This document shows, piece after piece, positions 8,636-17,831 of a DNA stretch of 64,000 nt. The number at the start of each line of letters is the position of its first letter. Position 1 is the stretch's first letter. The stretch spans positions 1-64,000 of the forward strand of contig NZ_LJPW01000120.1 of NCBI RefSeq assembly GCF_001400735.1, given 5' to 3'. The position numbers and the translations under genes were made by a program. Under the pieces are notes generated by a model. It saw only the letters and a program-made list of their open reading frames with translations. It searched no databases and was not told the origin of the DNA. This stretch comes from Pseudomonas caricapapayae (GTDB lineage: Bacteria; Pseudomonadota; Gammaproteobacteria; Pseudomonadales; Pseudomonadaceae).

Positions 8636-9904
8636 TCAGAGCAGTGAAATCGGGTAGCTGATAAACACGCGATTCTCGTCGAACTCATTGGTACTGAAAT
8701 CACGACGCAGGCTGGAGTTGCGCCATTTGACGTTCAGATTCTTGAGCGCACCGCTTTGTACGGTATAGGCCAGTTCGGACTCTCGCCCCCATTCCTTGCC
8801 ATCGGTAATGTTGCCGGTGTGTACATTGTCGCCGCTGATATAGCGGTTCATCAGGGTCAGGCCGGGTACGCCGAGCACCGCGAAGTTATAGTCATGGCGC
8901 AACTGCCAGGACTTCTCTTTGGCGTTGTCGTAGCTGGAGTTGTAGCTGTCGTTGGCCAGCGTGCCGCCGCTGGTGCCATTGACCCGCATCCATGCTGTAT
9001 CGCCAGTGAGCTTTTGCAGGCCGACATAGAATGTACTGCCGCCGTAGCGTGCCGAGAGCAACGCGTAGGCGGTCTTGTTGTCGAGGTCGCCAGCCAGTTT
9101 GTTGCCGTCCTCCTTGCCGATGAAGTAACCCAGGTTGGCACCCAGGGTCCAGTCACCGACTGGCTGACTGTGCAGCAGGTTGAAGAACTGCTGTTGATAG
9201 ATGTCCTGTAGCTCCGAGTACCAGACCCCCACCTGGGTGCGCTTGTCATTGAAGACGTATTCGCCACCGCCGAAATTGAAGCGATCGGACGTGAACGCGC
9301 CTCGTCCGTTCATCGACATGTCTTCCATACTGGCGTCATTGCGCGGGCTGTTGCCGCGGAACTGCCCGCCATACAGTGTCAGGCCGTCAATTTCTTTGGA
9401 CGTTACCTGGCCACCGCGGAACGTCTGCGGCAACGAACGACCATCGTCGGAACGCAGGATCGGCAGCACCGGCATCCATTCGCCGACCTTCAGTTCGGTT
9501 TTGGAAACCCGCGCCTTGCCTGCCACACCCAGACGTCCGAAGTCATCGGCCGGGCGACCGTCACTGTGGATCGGCAACAACTGGGTGCCGCCGGTGCCCT
9601 TGCCGCCATCGAGCTTGATCGAATACAGGCCCAGCACATCGACCCCGAAACCGACCACGCCCTGAGTGAAGCCCGACTTGGCGTCGAGAATGAAGTTTTG
9701 CGTCCATTCCTCGGCTTTGTTCTGCGGTGCGGCACTGTTGGGGAACGCGGGGTTGGTGAAGTTGCGGTTGAAGTACGCGTTACGCAGGGTCAGTGTGGCT
9801 TTGGTGTCGTCGACGAAACCCTCGGCCATGCCGAGCATCGGGAAAATCAGCGTCATGCCGCCAACGCTCAGCAGAATGCGTGAGCGGGAAGTGTGAGATG
9901 TCAT
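8636..9904 (-). CDS. OprD-family outer-membrane porin
   Basis: The protein has 422 residues with a signal peptide ending near AEGFVDDT, followed by the family opening KATLTLRNAYFNRNF and a final strand ending ENRVFISYPISLL. OprD porins are monomeric 18-strand barrels that pass specific carboxylated substrates. A GGGAG ribosome site precedes the ATG. The porin is transcribed toward udh, but from its own promoter about 320 bases upstream, whose operator copies the udh one. It is therefore probably the outer-membrane channel for uronates or related sugar acids from plant pectin. The exact substrate is inferred from this. Confidence 0.9.
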   Translation of the reverse strand: MTSHTSRSRILLSVGGMTLIFPMLGMAEGFVDDTKATLTLRNAYFNRNFTNPAFPNSAAPQNKAEEWTQNFILDAKSGFTQGVVGFGVDVLGLYSIKLDGGKGTGGTQLLPIHSDGRPADDFGRLGVAGKARVSKTELKVGEWMPVLPILRSDDGRSLPQTFRGGQVTSKEIDGLTLYGGQFRGNSPRNDASMEDMSMNGRGAFTSDRFNFGGGEYVFNDKRTQVGVWYSELQDIYQQQFFNLLHSQPVGDWTLGANLGYFIGKEDGNKLAGDLDNKTAYALLSARYGGSTFYVGLQKLTGDTAWMRVNGTSGGTLANDSYNSSYDNAKEKSWQLRHDYNFAVLGVPGLTLMNRYISGDNVHTGNITDGKEWGRESELAYTVQSGALKNLNVKWRNSSLRRDFSTNEFDENRVFISYPISLL

Positions 9905-10044
9905 TATTGTTTTGCTCCCTTGTTTATTGAAACCGTCCCCTTTTCTGGCCGCACGAACAGCAGCCGACTCCTGTGAGGATTGCGTGATGCCCGTTGCCAG
10001 GCATGGCCTCGGCCAACAGACGGCCGAGTACCGTTCGCCGGGTA

Positions 10045-10173
10045 TCAGCGAATGGTGTGAATCCGGAAAGGTGTCAGGTGCTGCTCAGTAGCCAGCGTGA
10101 ACGAGGCTTCAGTAATGTCGACAATGGAGGCTTTGATAATAGAAAGCGCAGATGTACAGGCGTGAATCTTCAT
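10045..10173 (-). CDS. Possible 42-residue leader ORF upstream of the porin
   Basis: An open frame begins with ATG at 10173 (MKIHACTSALSIIKA...) and ends with TGA at 10045-10047, about 140 bases before the porin ATG and 43 bases downstream of the operator copy. A purine-rich AGGGG lies upstream, rather far from the ATG. It is too short for family assignment. It could be a leader peptide, a remnant of a lost first gene of the operon, or chance. Apart from this and the promoter, the 493-base interval 9905-10397 holds nothing else I can support. Confidence 0.25.
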   Translation of the reverse strand: MKIHACTSALSIIKASIVDITEASFTLATEQHLTPFRIHTIR

Positions 10174-10215
10174 GGTGAACAGGCCCCTGTTTTGTTTTTA
10201 TTTTTGGCGTTATAG

Positions 10216-10265
10216 GTTGTCGTACAACCATGCGGATTATTTGCAGGCTGCCGCGCACTTGTCAA
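10216..10265 (-). promoter_or_regulatory. Second promoter-operator unit, for the porin transcript
   Basis: Read leftward, TTGACA (10265-10260), 18 bases, AATAAT (10241-10236), 7 bases, then the near-perfect dyad GTTGTACGACAAC (10228-10216). The two hexamers, spacer, 7-base gap and operator follow the udh unit exactly. Transcription would run about 320 bases before the porin start. A TATAAC also lies at 10215-10210, so the precise start is uncertain. Confidence 0.6.
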
Positions 10266-10397
10266 CGAGCCAGGGCCGAGGTTTAACGATTCACCAGTGT
10301 TTCATGCGGCTTGAAAACGCAAATTGAATGCGAGTGAACGCTCGGGGGGAGTGAGCAGTCCACCCGGTAACCCCATTCATTTTTCGGAGAATGCTCA

Positions 10398-11162
10398 ATG
10401 AACCGTTTTACCCAGAAAGTCATCGTTGTTACAGGTGCCGGTTCCGGGATCGGCGAAGCCACGGCAAAACGTTTTGCCAAGGAAGGTGCAAGCGTTGTGC
10501 TGGTCGGACGTAACCGCGACAAGCTGGCCAAAGTGGCTGAGCAACTGGCGGGCGAAGGGCACTTGATCAGAGCCACCGATGTGGCTGACCCAAGCGATGT
10601 GGAGGCACTCTTCAAAGACGTAGCCACACGTTTCGGGCGCCTGGACGTACTGGTCAACAATGCCGGTATCGTCAAGTCCGGCAAAGTCACCGAGTTGGGT
10701 GTAGAAGACTGGAAAGAGCTGATGTCAGTGGACCTGGACGGCGTGTTCTATTGCACCCGTAGCGCCATGCCAGCGCTGGTTGCCAGCAAAGGCAACATCA
10801 TCAACGTCTCGTCTGTTTCCGGCCTGGGCGGCGACTGGGGCATGAGTTTTTACAACGCAGCCAAAGGCGCAATCACCAACTTCACCCGCGCGCTGGCCAT
10901 GGACCACGGTGCCGACGGTGTGCGCGTCAATGCTGTCTGCCCGTCCCTGACCCGCAGTGAACTGACTGAAGACATGCTGGACGACAAGACGCTGATGGCC
11001 AAATTCATGGAGCGCATTCCGCTTGGACGCCCAGGCGAAGCAGAAGACGTTGGCGACGTTATCGCCTTTCTGGCCAGCGACGACGCGCGTTTCGTAACCG
11101 GTGTCAATCTGCCGGTGGATGGTGGTCTGTCAGCGTCCAACGGGCAGCCGCCTCAGGCTTGA
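10398..11162 (+). CDS. Short-chain dehydrogenase/reductase
   Basis: This 254-residue classical SDR has the cofactor motif TGAGSGIGEAT at residues 12-22, NNAG near 91, a serine in INVSSVSG near 140, and the catalytic YNAAK near 153. The arginine in VLVGRNRDK after strand two hints at NADP use. The C-terminus has the family motif VTGVNLPVDGG. A GGAG ribosome site lies about 8 bases before the ATG. It stands alone, divergent from the porin promoter and convergent with the chemoreceptor gene, with which it shares a terminator. The substrate cannot be told from the sequence. Confidence 0.88.
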   Translation: MNRFTQKVIVVTGAGSGIGEATAKRFAKEGASVVLVGRNRDKLAKVAEQLAGEGHLIRATDVADPSDVEALFKDVATRFGRLDVLVNNAGIVKSGKVTELGVEDWKELMSVDLDGVFYCTRSAMPALVASKGNIINVSSVSGLGGDWGMSFYNAAKGAITNFTRALAMDHGADGVRVNAVCPSLTRSELTEDMLDDKTLMAKFMERIPLGRPGEAEDVGDVIAFLASDDARFVTGVNLPVDGGLSASNGQPPQA

Positions 11163-11264
11163 TGGCGTTGGCGAGGTACGAGAGTTGTTACAGACCCGTG
11201 CCTTTATAGTCATCAGTGGCGGAGCTCGCCGAATTGAAGTCGTTACTTTTGCCGATACCAGAAA

Positions 11265-11296
11265 CGAACAAGCCCGGTAAAAACCGGGCTTGTTCG
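11265..11296. terminator. Bidirectional rho-independent terminator
   Basis: A perfect 14-bp stem (11265-11278 with 11283-11296) encloses an AAAA loop between two convergent genes. It likely ends both the SDR transcript and the chemoreceptor transcript. Confidence 0.8.
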
Positions 11297-11309
11297 TCGT
11301 TGCGAGGTA

Positions 11310-13232
11310 TCAGATCCGGAAGTGGCTGACCATCGTTTGCAACTGCCCGCCAAGGCGTGCCAGTTCGACACTGGAGGCGGCGGTTTCTTCGCTGGCTGAA
11401 GCAGTCTGTTCGGACACGTCGCGCACATTGACGATGCTGCGACTGATCTCTTCGGCAACCGCACTCTGCTCTTCCGCAGCGGCTGCGATCTGCTGGTTCA
11501 TGGCCTGGATGTTTGAAACTGTCTGCGTGATGCTGCCCAGCGATGTGCCCGCCTGACGGCTGAGCTGTACGCTGCTGACAGTCAGCTCGCGGCTGTTGAG
11601 CATAATGCTGGAAACCTGACGCGTGCCGCTCTGCAAGGCAGCAACCAGCGTTTCGATTTCGACGGTGGATTGCTGCGTGCGTTGTGCGAGGCCGCGGACT
11701 TCGTCGGCGACCACGGCAAAACCACGTCCGGCTTCCCCGGCACGGGCGGCTTCGATCGCAGCGTTGAGGGCCAGCAGGTTGGTTTGCTCGGCCACCGCCT
11801 TGATAACGTCCATGACCTTGCCAATCTTGTCGCTTTCCTGCTCCAACTGATTCATGGCATCGGCCGAACGACCTACCTCATTGGCCAGGCGCTCGATCTG
11901 GACAATCGCCTCACCCACTACCTTGTCACCGTCACGCGCTTCGCGGTCGGCGTTGGAGGCCGCTTGCGAGGCCTGTTCGGCGTTACGGGCCACTTCGGCA
12001 ACCGTTGCCGACATCTCGTGCATGGCGGTGGCCACCTGGTCGGTTTCGACTTTCTGGCTGTTTACGCCGGCGCTGGTCTGTTCGGTGACCGCCGACAGCT
12101 CTTCGGCGGCGCTGGCGATCTGCACAACGCTGTCGCGAATGCCCCCGATCAGCTCGCGCAAGGTGCTGCCCATGCGTTGGATGCCTTGTTGCAGAACACC
12201 CAGTTCGTCACGGCGGGTGACTGCCAGGGTCTGGGTCAGGTCGCCGGACGCAATGCGGTCGACCACTGCCAGGGTTTCCTGCAGGGGACGAGTAATCTGC
12301 CGGGTGATGACGACGGCAGCAATGATGCCCAGGATGATCGCCAACAGGGTGCAGGTGATTTGCGTGGTGCGAGCCTGTGCGCTTTCCTGATCGCGGCGAT
12401 CCAGTTGCAACTGATACATGGCTTCGCTGATCTTGACGATGTCCTGCCCTTGGGTGGTCATCTCCTTGCGCGCTTGAACAATATTGCCCGTGGCAACCTT
12501 GAAGTTTTGCAGCGTCGTTCGGTAGGCCGTCAGCGAGCTTTCCAACTGCCTGAGCTGATCGGCCTGGGTACCGCTGAAGCTCGCTTTCAGCGCATCGAGA
12601 TCCTTGATGGCCGCATCCAGTTTCGAGACGGCTGCCTGCTCGGTTTCGGGGGTGGCATTGGTGGTGTAACCGCGCACCTCGTAGCGTGCGAGTCTCAAGT
12701 CATCCTTTGCATCGGTGACGATCCGGTATTGCTCGAATCGGTTGGCGTCAGCCGGGTCCATGTCTTTGACTTCAGCCTGAAGCTGCTCGAACACCTCAAG
12801 GCTTTTGACGGCATGCGTGGTCAGTTCATCACGCGCCGTCGTGCTGGCCTTGTAGCCACTGCGCATGTTGTTCAGGGATTTCTGGTAGTCAGCGATCACC
12901 CCTGCCAGTTGCTCGAGCATTTTCACGTTTTCGGGGCTTTTGAACGAGGTCAGCAGTTTCTCCTGGTACGCCTTGAAGCTGTCCAGTGAGGACTGGACGG
13001 TTTCGGCGACCTTCTCGTCGCCGTCGGCCACCATGTACTGCAGGCGTGTTACCCGAAGTTTGGTCAATTGTGCATTGAGTGAAGTAATGTCACTCATCCA
13101 GTTGCTGCGATTGATCAGCCCGCTCATGCTGGTCCAGCCAGTCAGTGCAAGAATCGCAGTAAAAACAAGTACAAGACCGAACCCGAGGGCCAGTTTCATA
13201 TTGACGCTGATATTTGCAAACCAGCTACTCAT
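11310..13232 (-). CDS. Methyl-accepting chemotaxis protein with HBM-like helical sensor
   Basis: The receptor has 640 residues from the ATG at 13232, which has a GGAG ribosome site; the ATG at 13247 lacks one. A first membrane helix at about 12-32 and a second near 293-313 bracket a periplasmic domain of about 260 residues that is wholly helical. That size and composition fit the helical bimodular (HBM) sensor known from P. putida McpS, which senses TCA-cycle acids. HAMP follows with [18 protein letters not shown], and the signalling tip reads [19 protein letters not shown]. There is no CheR-tethering pentapeptide at the end. The ligand is not determined. Confidence 0.9.
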   Translation of the reverse strand: MSSWFANISVNMKLALGFGLVLVFTAILALTGWTSMSGLINRSNWMSDITSLNAQLTKLRVTRLQYMVADGDEKVAETVQSSLDSFKAYQEKLLTSFKSPENVKMLEQLAGVIADYQKSLNNMRSGYKASTTARDELTTHAVKSLEVFEQLQAEVKDMDPADANRFEQYRIVTDAKDDLRLARYEVRGYTTNATPETEQAAVSKLDAAIKDLDALKASFSGTQADQLRQLESSLTAYRTTLQNFKVATGNIVQARKEMTTQGQDIVKISEAMYQLQLDRRDQESAQARTTQITCTLLAIILGIIAAVVITRQITRPLQETLAVVDRIASGDLTQTLAVTRRDELGVLQQGIQRMGSTLRELIGGIRDSVVQIASAAEELSAVTEQTSAGVNSQKVETDQVATAMHEMSATVAEVARNAEQASQAASNADREARDGDKVVGEAIVQIERLANEVGRSADAMNQLEQESDKIGKVMDVIKAVAEQTNLLALNAAIEAARAGEAGRGFAVVADEVRGLAQRTQQSTVEIETLVAALQSGTRQVSSIMLNSRELTVSSVQLSRQAGTSLGSITQTVSNIQAMNQQIAAAAEEQSAVAEEISRSIVNVRDVSEQTASASEETAASSVELARLGGQLQTMVSHFRI

Positions 13233-13607
13233 TGAATTCTCCAACAACAGCCATTTAAAGCAGTAGGGCCCCTGAGAGGCATGGCGTACAGGTCAGGGGC
13301 AGGGCAAGGTATACAGACACTATCGGCAGGGGGTGGCCAAGCTGAAATAAAAAAAAGAGAAAGTTTCACGTCGCTTGAAAGACGTGTTCAGGGCCTATCA
13401 ATTGTTGTCGTGCGCCGTTATAAGGAACCGTTGAAATCATTGAAATAGAGCGCCGCTTTCCAGAGCAACGGCAAAATATTGTCTATGCTTGCGACAGTAG
13501 AAACCTTATCCGTTGTGGGTTCATTGCGTGTGCAGGGCATGACATATTCATGTCACAAGTTGCGCGGGCATCCGAGCCTTCTTTCCGTCCCGTTGAGATG
13601 CCTTTTC
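13233..13607. other. Divergent intergenic region between two chemoreceptor genes
   Basis: About 375 bases separate two divergently transcribed receptor genes. It contains an inverted repeat pairing 13268-13275 with 13293-13300 in the leader of the leftward gene. I see no convincing gene; promoters for both receptors must lie here, but I could not place a clear sigma-70 or FliA box. Confidence 0.4.
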
Positions 13608-15488
13608 ATGAACTTGAAGTTTCGTCATAAAATTCTCCTGGCTGCGGCCGGGGTTGTGGTGTTGGCCTTTGCCTTGTTCACCCTGTACAACGACTACCTG
13701 CAACGTACCACCATCAATCAGAACCTCGAATCCTCAGTGGGGCAGGCGGGTCAACTGACGGCCAGCAGTGTGCAGAACTGGCTGAGCGGACGCATTCTGG
13801 TGTTGGAAAATCTCACCCAGAACGTGGCCTTCCAACGGATCAATTCCGATCTGACCGGGCTGGTGTCGCAGTCCTCGCTGGTGTCGACCTTTCAATTCAC
13901 CTACGTCGGTGACAGCAAGGGCGCGTTCACCCAGCGACCCGATGTCGATATGCCCGCTGGCTATGATCCGCGGCAGCGGCCCTGGTACAAATCCACAGTC
14001 GACGCCGGCAAAACCATTCTCAGCGCGCCTTACCTGGCTTCCGTGGGCGGTCTGGTGGTGACGATTGCCAGTCCGGTGAAGACTGCTGGCCAGATCACGG
14101 GCGTGGTCGGCGGTGATCTGAGCCTCGACACGCTGGTCAAAATCATCAACTCGGTCGAGTTCGGCGGGCTCGGTTATGCCTTCCTGGTCAGCGGAGACGG
14201 GCAGGTCATCGTCAGCCCCGACAAGGACCAGGTGATGAAAAACCTCAAGGACATTTACCCTGGGCAGACCATCAGCCTGGATGCACGCTTGCGTGAGGTC
14301 ACGCTCAACGGCCAGCACAGGCTGCTGTCGTTTACCCCGATCACCGGGCTGCCTTCGGCCGACTGGTATATCGGTCTGTCGATCGACAAAGACAAGGCCT
14401 ATGCACCGTTGAGCCAGTTCCGCAGCTCGGCGATGGTTGCCGTGCTGATTGCAGTGGCCGTGATCGCCTTGCTGTTGAGTCTGCTGATTCGTGCGCTGAT
14501 GCGGCCGCTGACCGATATGGGCCGTGCGATGCAGGACATTGCCCAGGGCGAGGGTGATCTGACCCGGCGTCTGAGTATTCAGGGCAAGGATGAATTCGCC
14601 GAGCTGGGCGGCTCGTTCAACCAGTTCGTGGAGCGCGTCCATGCGTCCATTGCCGAAGTCTCCTCGGCAACGCTGCAGGTGCATGACCTGTCGCAGCGGG
14701 TGGTCAATTCCTCCAACTCTTCAATCGTCGGTTTCGACGAACAGAGTGCCCGAACCAACAGCGTGGCTGCCGCGATCAACGAGCTGGGTGCCGCCACCCA
14801 GGAGATAGCCCGCAACGCATCGGACGCTTCGATTCAGGCCAGTGAGGCCCGAACCCAGGCTGAAGACGGTCAGGTGGTGGTTGAAAAAACGATCAACGCC
14901 ATGAGCACGCTGTCGGCCAAGATCAGTGATTCGTGCACGCAGATCGAGCAACTCAATGCCAGTACCGACAACATTGGTCATATTCTGGATGTCATCAAAG
15001 GTATTTCGCAGCAAACCAACCTGCTGGCGCTTAACGCTGCTATCGAAGCGGCCCGTGCAGGTGAAGCCGGGCGTGGATTTGCCGTGGTTGCCGATGAGGT
15101 GCGAAACCTCGCTCACCGTACGCAGACATCGGCCGATGAGATTCACAAGATGATCGGTGGCTTGCAAACCGGGTCTCAGCATGCGGTGCTCAATATGAAC
15201 GAGAGCCAGGTGTCGAGTCAGGAAAGTGTCGAAGTTGCCAATCAGGCGGGCAGTCGTTTACGCGATGTGACGCGCCGCATTGGCGATATCGATGGCATGA
15301 ATCAATCTGTTGCTGCTGCAACGGAAGAGCAGACCGCTGTTGTGGAAACACTCAACATCGATATCAACCAGATCAATACGCTCAACCAGCAAGGTGTGGC
15401 CAACCTTAATGAAACCCTGAAGGATTGTGCTGCGCTTTCGCAACAAGCGGGGCGATTGAAGCAACTGGTCGATAGTTTCAAGATCTGA
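13608..15488 (+). CDS. Methyl-accepting chemotaxis protein with dCache sensor
   Basis: This 626-residue receptor starts at the ATG at 13608 ([15 protein letters not shown]), where a membrane anchor begins; an ATG at 13479 would add a non-hydrophobic tail. The periplasmic domain at about 30-272 contains the double-Cache landmarks [19 protein letters not shown] and [12 protein letters not shown]. The second helix lies near 274-295, followed by HAMP and a methyl-accepting domain with the conserved tip [19 protein letters not shown]. The layout matches the amino-acid receptors PctA/B/C of Pseudomonas aeruginosa. An amino-acid ligand is plausible but not proven. Confidence 0.92.
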   Translation: MNLKFRHKILLAAAGVVVLAFALFTLYNDYLQRTTINQNLESSVGQAGQLTASSVQNWLSGRILVLENLTQNVAFQRINSDLTGLVSQSSLVSTFQFTYVGDSKGAFTQRPDVDMPAGYDPRQRPWYKSTVDAGKTILSAPYLASVGGLVVTIASPVKTAGQITGVVGGDLSLDTLVKIINSVEFGGLGYAFLVSGDGQVIVSPDKDQVMKNLKDIYPGQTISLDARLREVTLNGQHRLLSFTPITGLPSADWYIGLSIDKDKAYAPLSQFRSSAMVAVLIAVAVIALLLSLLIRALMRPLTDMGRAMQDIAQGEGDLTRRLSIQGKDEFAELGGSFNQFVERVHASIAEVSSATLQVHDLSQRVVNSSNSSIVGFDEQSARTNSVAAAINELGAATQEIARNASDASIQASEARTQAEDGQVVVEKTINAMSTLSAKISDSCTQIEQLNASTDNIGHILDVIKGISQQTNLLALNAAIEAARAGEAGRGFAVVADEVRNLAHRTQTSADEIHKMIGGLQTGSQHAVLNMNESQVSSQESVEVANQAGSRLRDVTRRIGDIDGMNQSVAAATEEQTAVVETLNIDINQINTLNQQGVANLNETLKDCAALSQQAGRLKQLVDSFKI

Positions 15489-15506
15489 CCGTACATCCAG
15501 TGACAG

Positions 15507-15536
15507 AGGCCGGACCGCTTATACGAGGTCCGGCCT
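15507..15536 (+). terminator. Terminator of the dCache chemoreceptor gene
   Basis: A perfect 10-bp GC-rich stem (15507-15516 with 15527-15536) starts 18 bases after the stop codon. The following T-run is short. Confidence 0.65.
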
Positions 15537-15567
15537 TCGAAGGGGGAAAGTGTTGCAAAGGGGAGAA

Positions 15568-15601
15568 GCCGGGCAGTTAGTGAGCTGGCTGACTGCCCGG
15601 C
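15568..15601 (-). terminator. Terminator of the small repeat-protein gene
   Basis: A perfect 10-bp stem (15568-15577 with 15592-15601) lies about 40 bases beyond the stop of the leftward gene and is followed by a TTCTCCCC tail on that strand. Confidence 0.6.
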
Positions 15602-15642
15602 CTCAGCCTGATATAAAAAGTCTGCCCGGAGGCGGCGTGTTG

Positions 15643-15906
15643 TCAGAGATCTTTTTTGACCTCTTTATCGACATGTTTGTCAGCCTTGTGACGTTCCTTA
15701 TCGTCATGCTTCGCCCCTTTGTCGACTTCGTCGGCGTCATGTTTCACGCCCTTGTCCACTTCCTTCGCGTCATGATCAACACCTTTATCCAGCTCACGGT
15801 TATCGTGTCGGACGCCCTTTTCCAGCTCACTCTCTGCAAAGGCAGCGGGCGCGGCGGCACCCGCCAGCAAGAGGGCGGCAGTCATTGAGAGTACGAGTTT
15901 GCGCAT
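15643..15906 (-). CDS. Small secreted protein with 11-residue charged repeats
   Basis: The protein has 87 residues. Residues 1-24 form a clear signal peptide ending AAFA. From residue 27, an 11-residue unit repeats five times plus a partial copy, with the pattern E-[LV]-D-K-G-[VA]-x-H-D-x-x, as in ELDKGVDHDAK. It is rich in Asp, Lys and His and has no Cys. An 11-residue period suits a continuous helix and is also seen in LEA-type stress proteins, but sequence similarity to those is not claimed. Histidine and aspartate at fixed spacing could bind metal. It has its own terminator. No family known to me; function unknown. Confidence 0.75.
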   Translation of the reverse strand: MRKLVLSMTAALLLAGAAAPAAFAESELEKGVRHDNRELDKGVDHDAKEVDKGVKHDADEVDKGAKHDDKERHKADKHVDKEVKKDL

Positions 15907-16029
15907 GCTTGGCTCCTTGTGAAAAATGCTGGCCCTTCATAAGCCATCATTTTCGAGCATAGACCAGGCAGGCAGTGCGGGGGCGCAGCTCGTCGACCTG
16001 TGAACCGCCACGAATGAGCATTCGGGCGG

Positions 16030-16251
16030 TCACGCTGGCGATTCACTGCTATAAAACAGTGGGCCGTGCATCGCCGATATGCCGATGCCGATACGAGAGG
16101 GCATCGGTGAGACTTCACGGCAATTGAGCTCGAGCACGATGTTCTGATCACGCTGCGAATGCACGGCCAATGCACCCTTGCGAATACTGTTTTTTTCTAC
16201 AGGCGTAATCGTTAACTTCGTAAAGTTCAATTTATTCTTGAAAGGGCTCAT
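16030..16251 (-). CDS. Hypothetical small protein, doubtful
   Basis: An open frame of 73 residues begins MSPFKNKLNFTKLTITPVEK, divergent from the KaiC-like gene and about 80 bases from it. There is no signal peptide, membrane segment or motif I recognise. A PilZ- or regulator-like fold cannot be excluded. The start has no clear ribosome site. The rest of the interval 15907-16331 shows nothing else I can support. Confidence 0.3.
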   Translation of the reverse strand: MSPFKNKLNFTKLTITPVEKNSIRKGALAVHSQRDQNIVLELNCREVSPMPSRIGIGISAMHGPLFYSSESPA

Positions 16252-16331
16252 CTGCCGATGGCGCAGCTTTCAGTGTGGCCCCATACTGCAAGGCCTTGCA
16301 CATGCTCCTGCATTTCTCCCCTGAGGCTAAA

Positions 16332-17831
16332 ATGACGCTACCTCGCCCGATTGTCTCGACTGGCAATGCCGGATTTGACTCAATCCTTAAAGGTGGTCTG
16401 CCTCGCAACAGGCTGTATTTGCTCGAGGGTACGCCCGGGGCAGGCAAGACCACGCTGGGACTTCAGTTCCTGCTTGAAGGTGTCAGGGCTGGCGAGCCCG
16501 TGTTGTACATCACACTTTCGGAAACCAGCGAAGAGCTGGAAAGTGTCGCGCACTCACACGGCTGGTCATTGGACGGCATTGACCTGTTCGAGTTTTCCTC
16601 GACCGAGGAAGTGCTGGGTGATGAGTACGAGCAGTCCATCCTGCATCCATGGGAAGCGGAGCTGGGCGACACCATCAAGCTTATCCAGCAACGAGTCGAC
16701 AAACTTCAGCCCAGACGACTGGTATTCGACAGCCTTTCCGAGATGCGGCTTCTGGCTCAGGATCCTCTGCGCTATCGTCGCCAGGTGTTGGCGCTCAAGC
16801 AGTATTTTGCAGGTCGCAATATCACTGTTTTACTCGTGGACGACCTCACAGGGTCCTCGGGTGAGCGAGACAACCACCTTCATAGCCTGTGCCACGGTGT
16901 AATCACGCTTGAAAGACTGACACTGGATTTCGGTGCAGCCCGCAGGCGACTTCAGCTGCAGAAGTTGCGAGGCGTTGACTTCGTCGCCGGCTTTCACGAT
17001 TTCACCATCCGCAGAGGCGGGCTGGAGGTGTATCCGAGGTTGATCGCCGCCACTCACCACGTCCCGTTCAAGGCCGAGCCTGTTCCCAGCGGCGTGAAGG
17101 CGCTGGACGATTTGCTGGTCGGCGGTCCGCTCAGAGGGACCAGCACTTTGGTCACAGGGCCTGCGGGCTCTGGAAAGACCACCGTTTGTCTGGCCTATCT
17201 GGCCGCAGCCTGCTCTCGGGGCGAGAAATGCACCATCTATGAGTTCGATGAGCGCATCGCAACCCTGGTCTCCCGGGCGGACAGCATGGGCATGGACTTG
17301 AGTCGCCATATAGCGAGCGGTCAGTTGGTCATTCAACAAATTGACCCTGCCGAGATTTCTCCCGGGGAGTTTGCGTGGCGAGTTCGCTCGGAGGTCGAAG
17401 AGCGGGGCAGTACCATGATCGTGGTCGATAGCCTTAACGGGTACATGGCGGCGATGCCTCAGGAACAGCAGCTGATCCTGCAGATGCATGAACTGCTTTC
17501 ATATCTGAGCCAGTTGGGTGTCGTGACGTTCCTGATCAATCCTCAGCATGGTCTGGTCGGGTCGATGTCAACCAACCTGAATATTTCCTATGTCGCAGAC
17601 TCTGTCATCCTCATTCGTTTCTTTGAGGCGCAGGGGCGTCTGCGCAAGGCCGTCTCTGTTCTTAAACACCGCACCGGAGCCCATGAGGACGCGATTCGTG
17701 AACTTCGGATTGACTCCAAGGGTGTTCGAGTCGGTGAGCCACTGGTTGATTTCCGCGGCGTGTTGACGGGTACTCCGGAGTATTTCGGGGCCGATCTTCC
17801 GCTGATGGAAGGGCGAAAGCGTGACGACTGA
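16332..17831 (+). CDS. KaiC-like double-domain ATPase
   Basis: The protein has 499 residues from the ATG at 16332, which has a GAGG ribosome site. It contains two RecA/KaiC domains. The Walker A motifs are GTPGAGKTT near residue 33 and GPAGSGKTT near 276; the Walker B-like segments are RLVFDSLSE and IVVDSLNGY. Against remembered cyanobacterial KaiC, the paired catalytic glutamates of the first domain read SE (TLSET). The dual phosphorylation site Ser-Thr reads Ser419-Tyr420 (NISYVADS). No kaiA or kaiB lies nearby. Its stop overlaps the start of a histidine kinase gene by 11 bases, so the two proteins likely act together. A signalling role is inferred; a clock function is not. Confidence 0.88.
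   Translation: MTLPRPIVSTGNAGFDSILKGGLPRNRLYLLEGTPGAGKTTLGLQFLLEGVRAGEPVLYITLSETSEELESVAHSHGWSLDGIDLFEFSSTEEVLGDEYEQSILHPWEAELGDTIKLIQQRVDKLQPRRLVFDSLSEMRLLAQDPLRYRRQVLALKQYFAGRNITVLLVDDLTGSSGERDNHLHSLCHGVITLERLTLDFGAARRRLQLQKLRGVDFVAGFHDFTIRRGGLEVYPRLIAATHHVPFKAEPVPSGVKALDDLLVGGPLRGTSTLVTGPAGSGKTTVCLAYLAAACSRGEKCTIYEFDERIATLVSRADSMGMDLSRHIASGQLVIQQIDPAEISPGEFAWRVRSEVEERGSTMIVVDSLNGYMAAMPQEQQLILQMHELLSYLSQLGVVTFLINPQHGLVGSMSTNLNISYVADSVILIRFFEAQGRLRKAVSVLKHRTGAHEDAIRELRIDSKGVRVGEPLVDFRGVLTGTPEYFGADLPLMEGRKRDD

Noticed and set aside
16332..17831. A KaiABC-type circadian clock
   Set aside because: No kaiA or kaiB is present, and the Ser-Thr phosphorylation pair is altered; only KaiC-like homology is supported.
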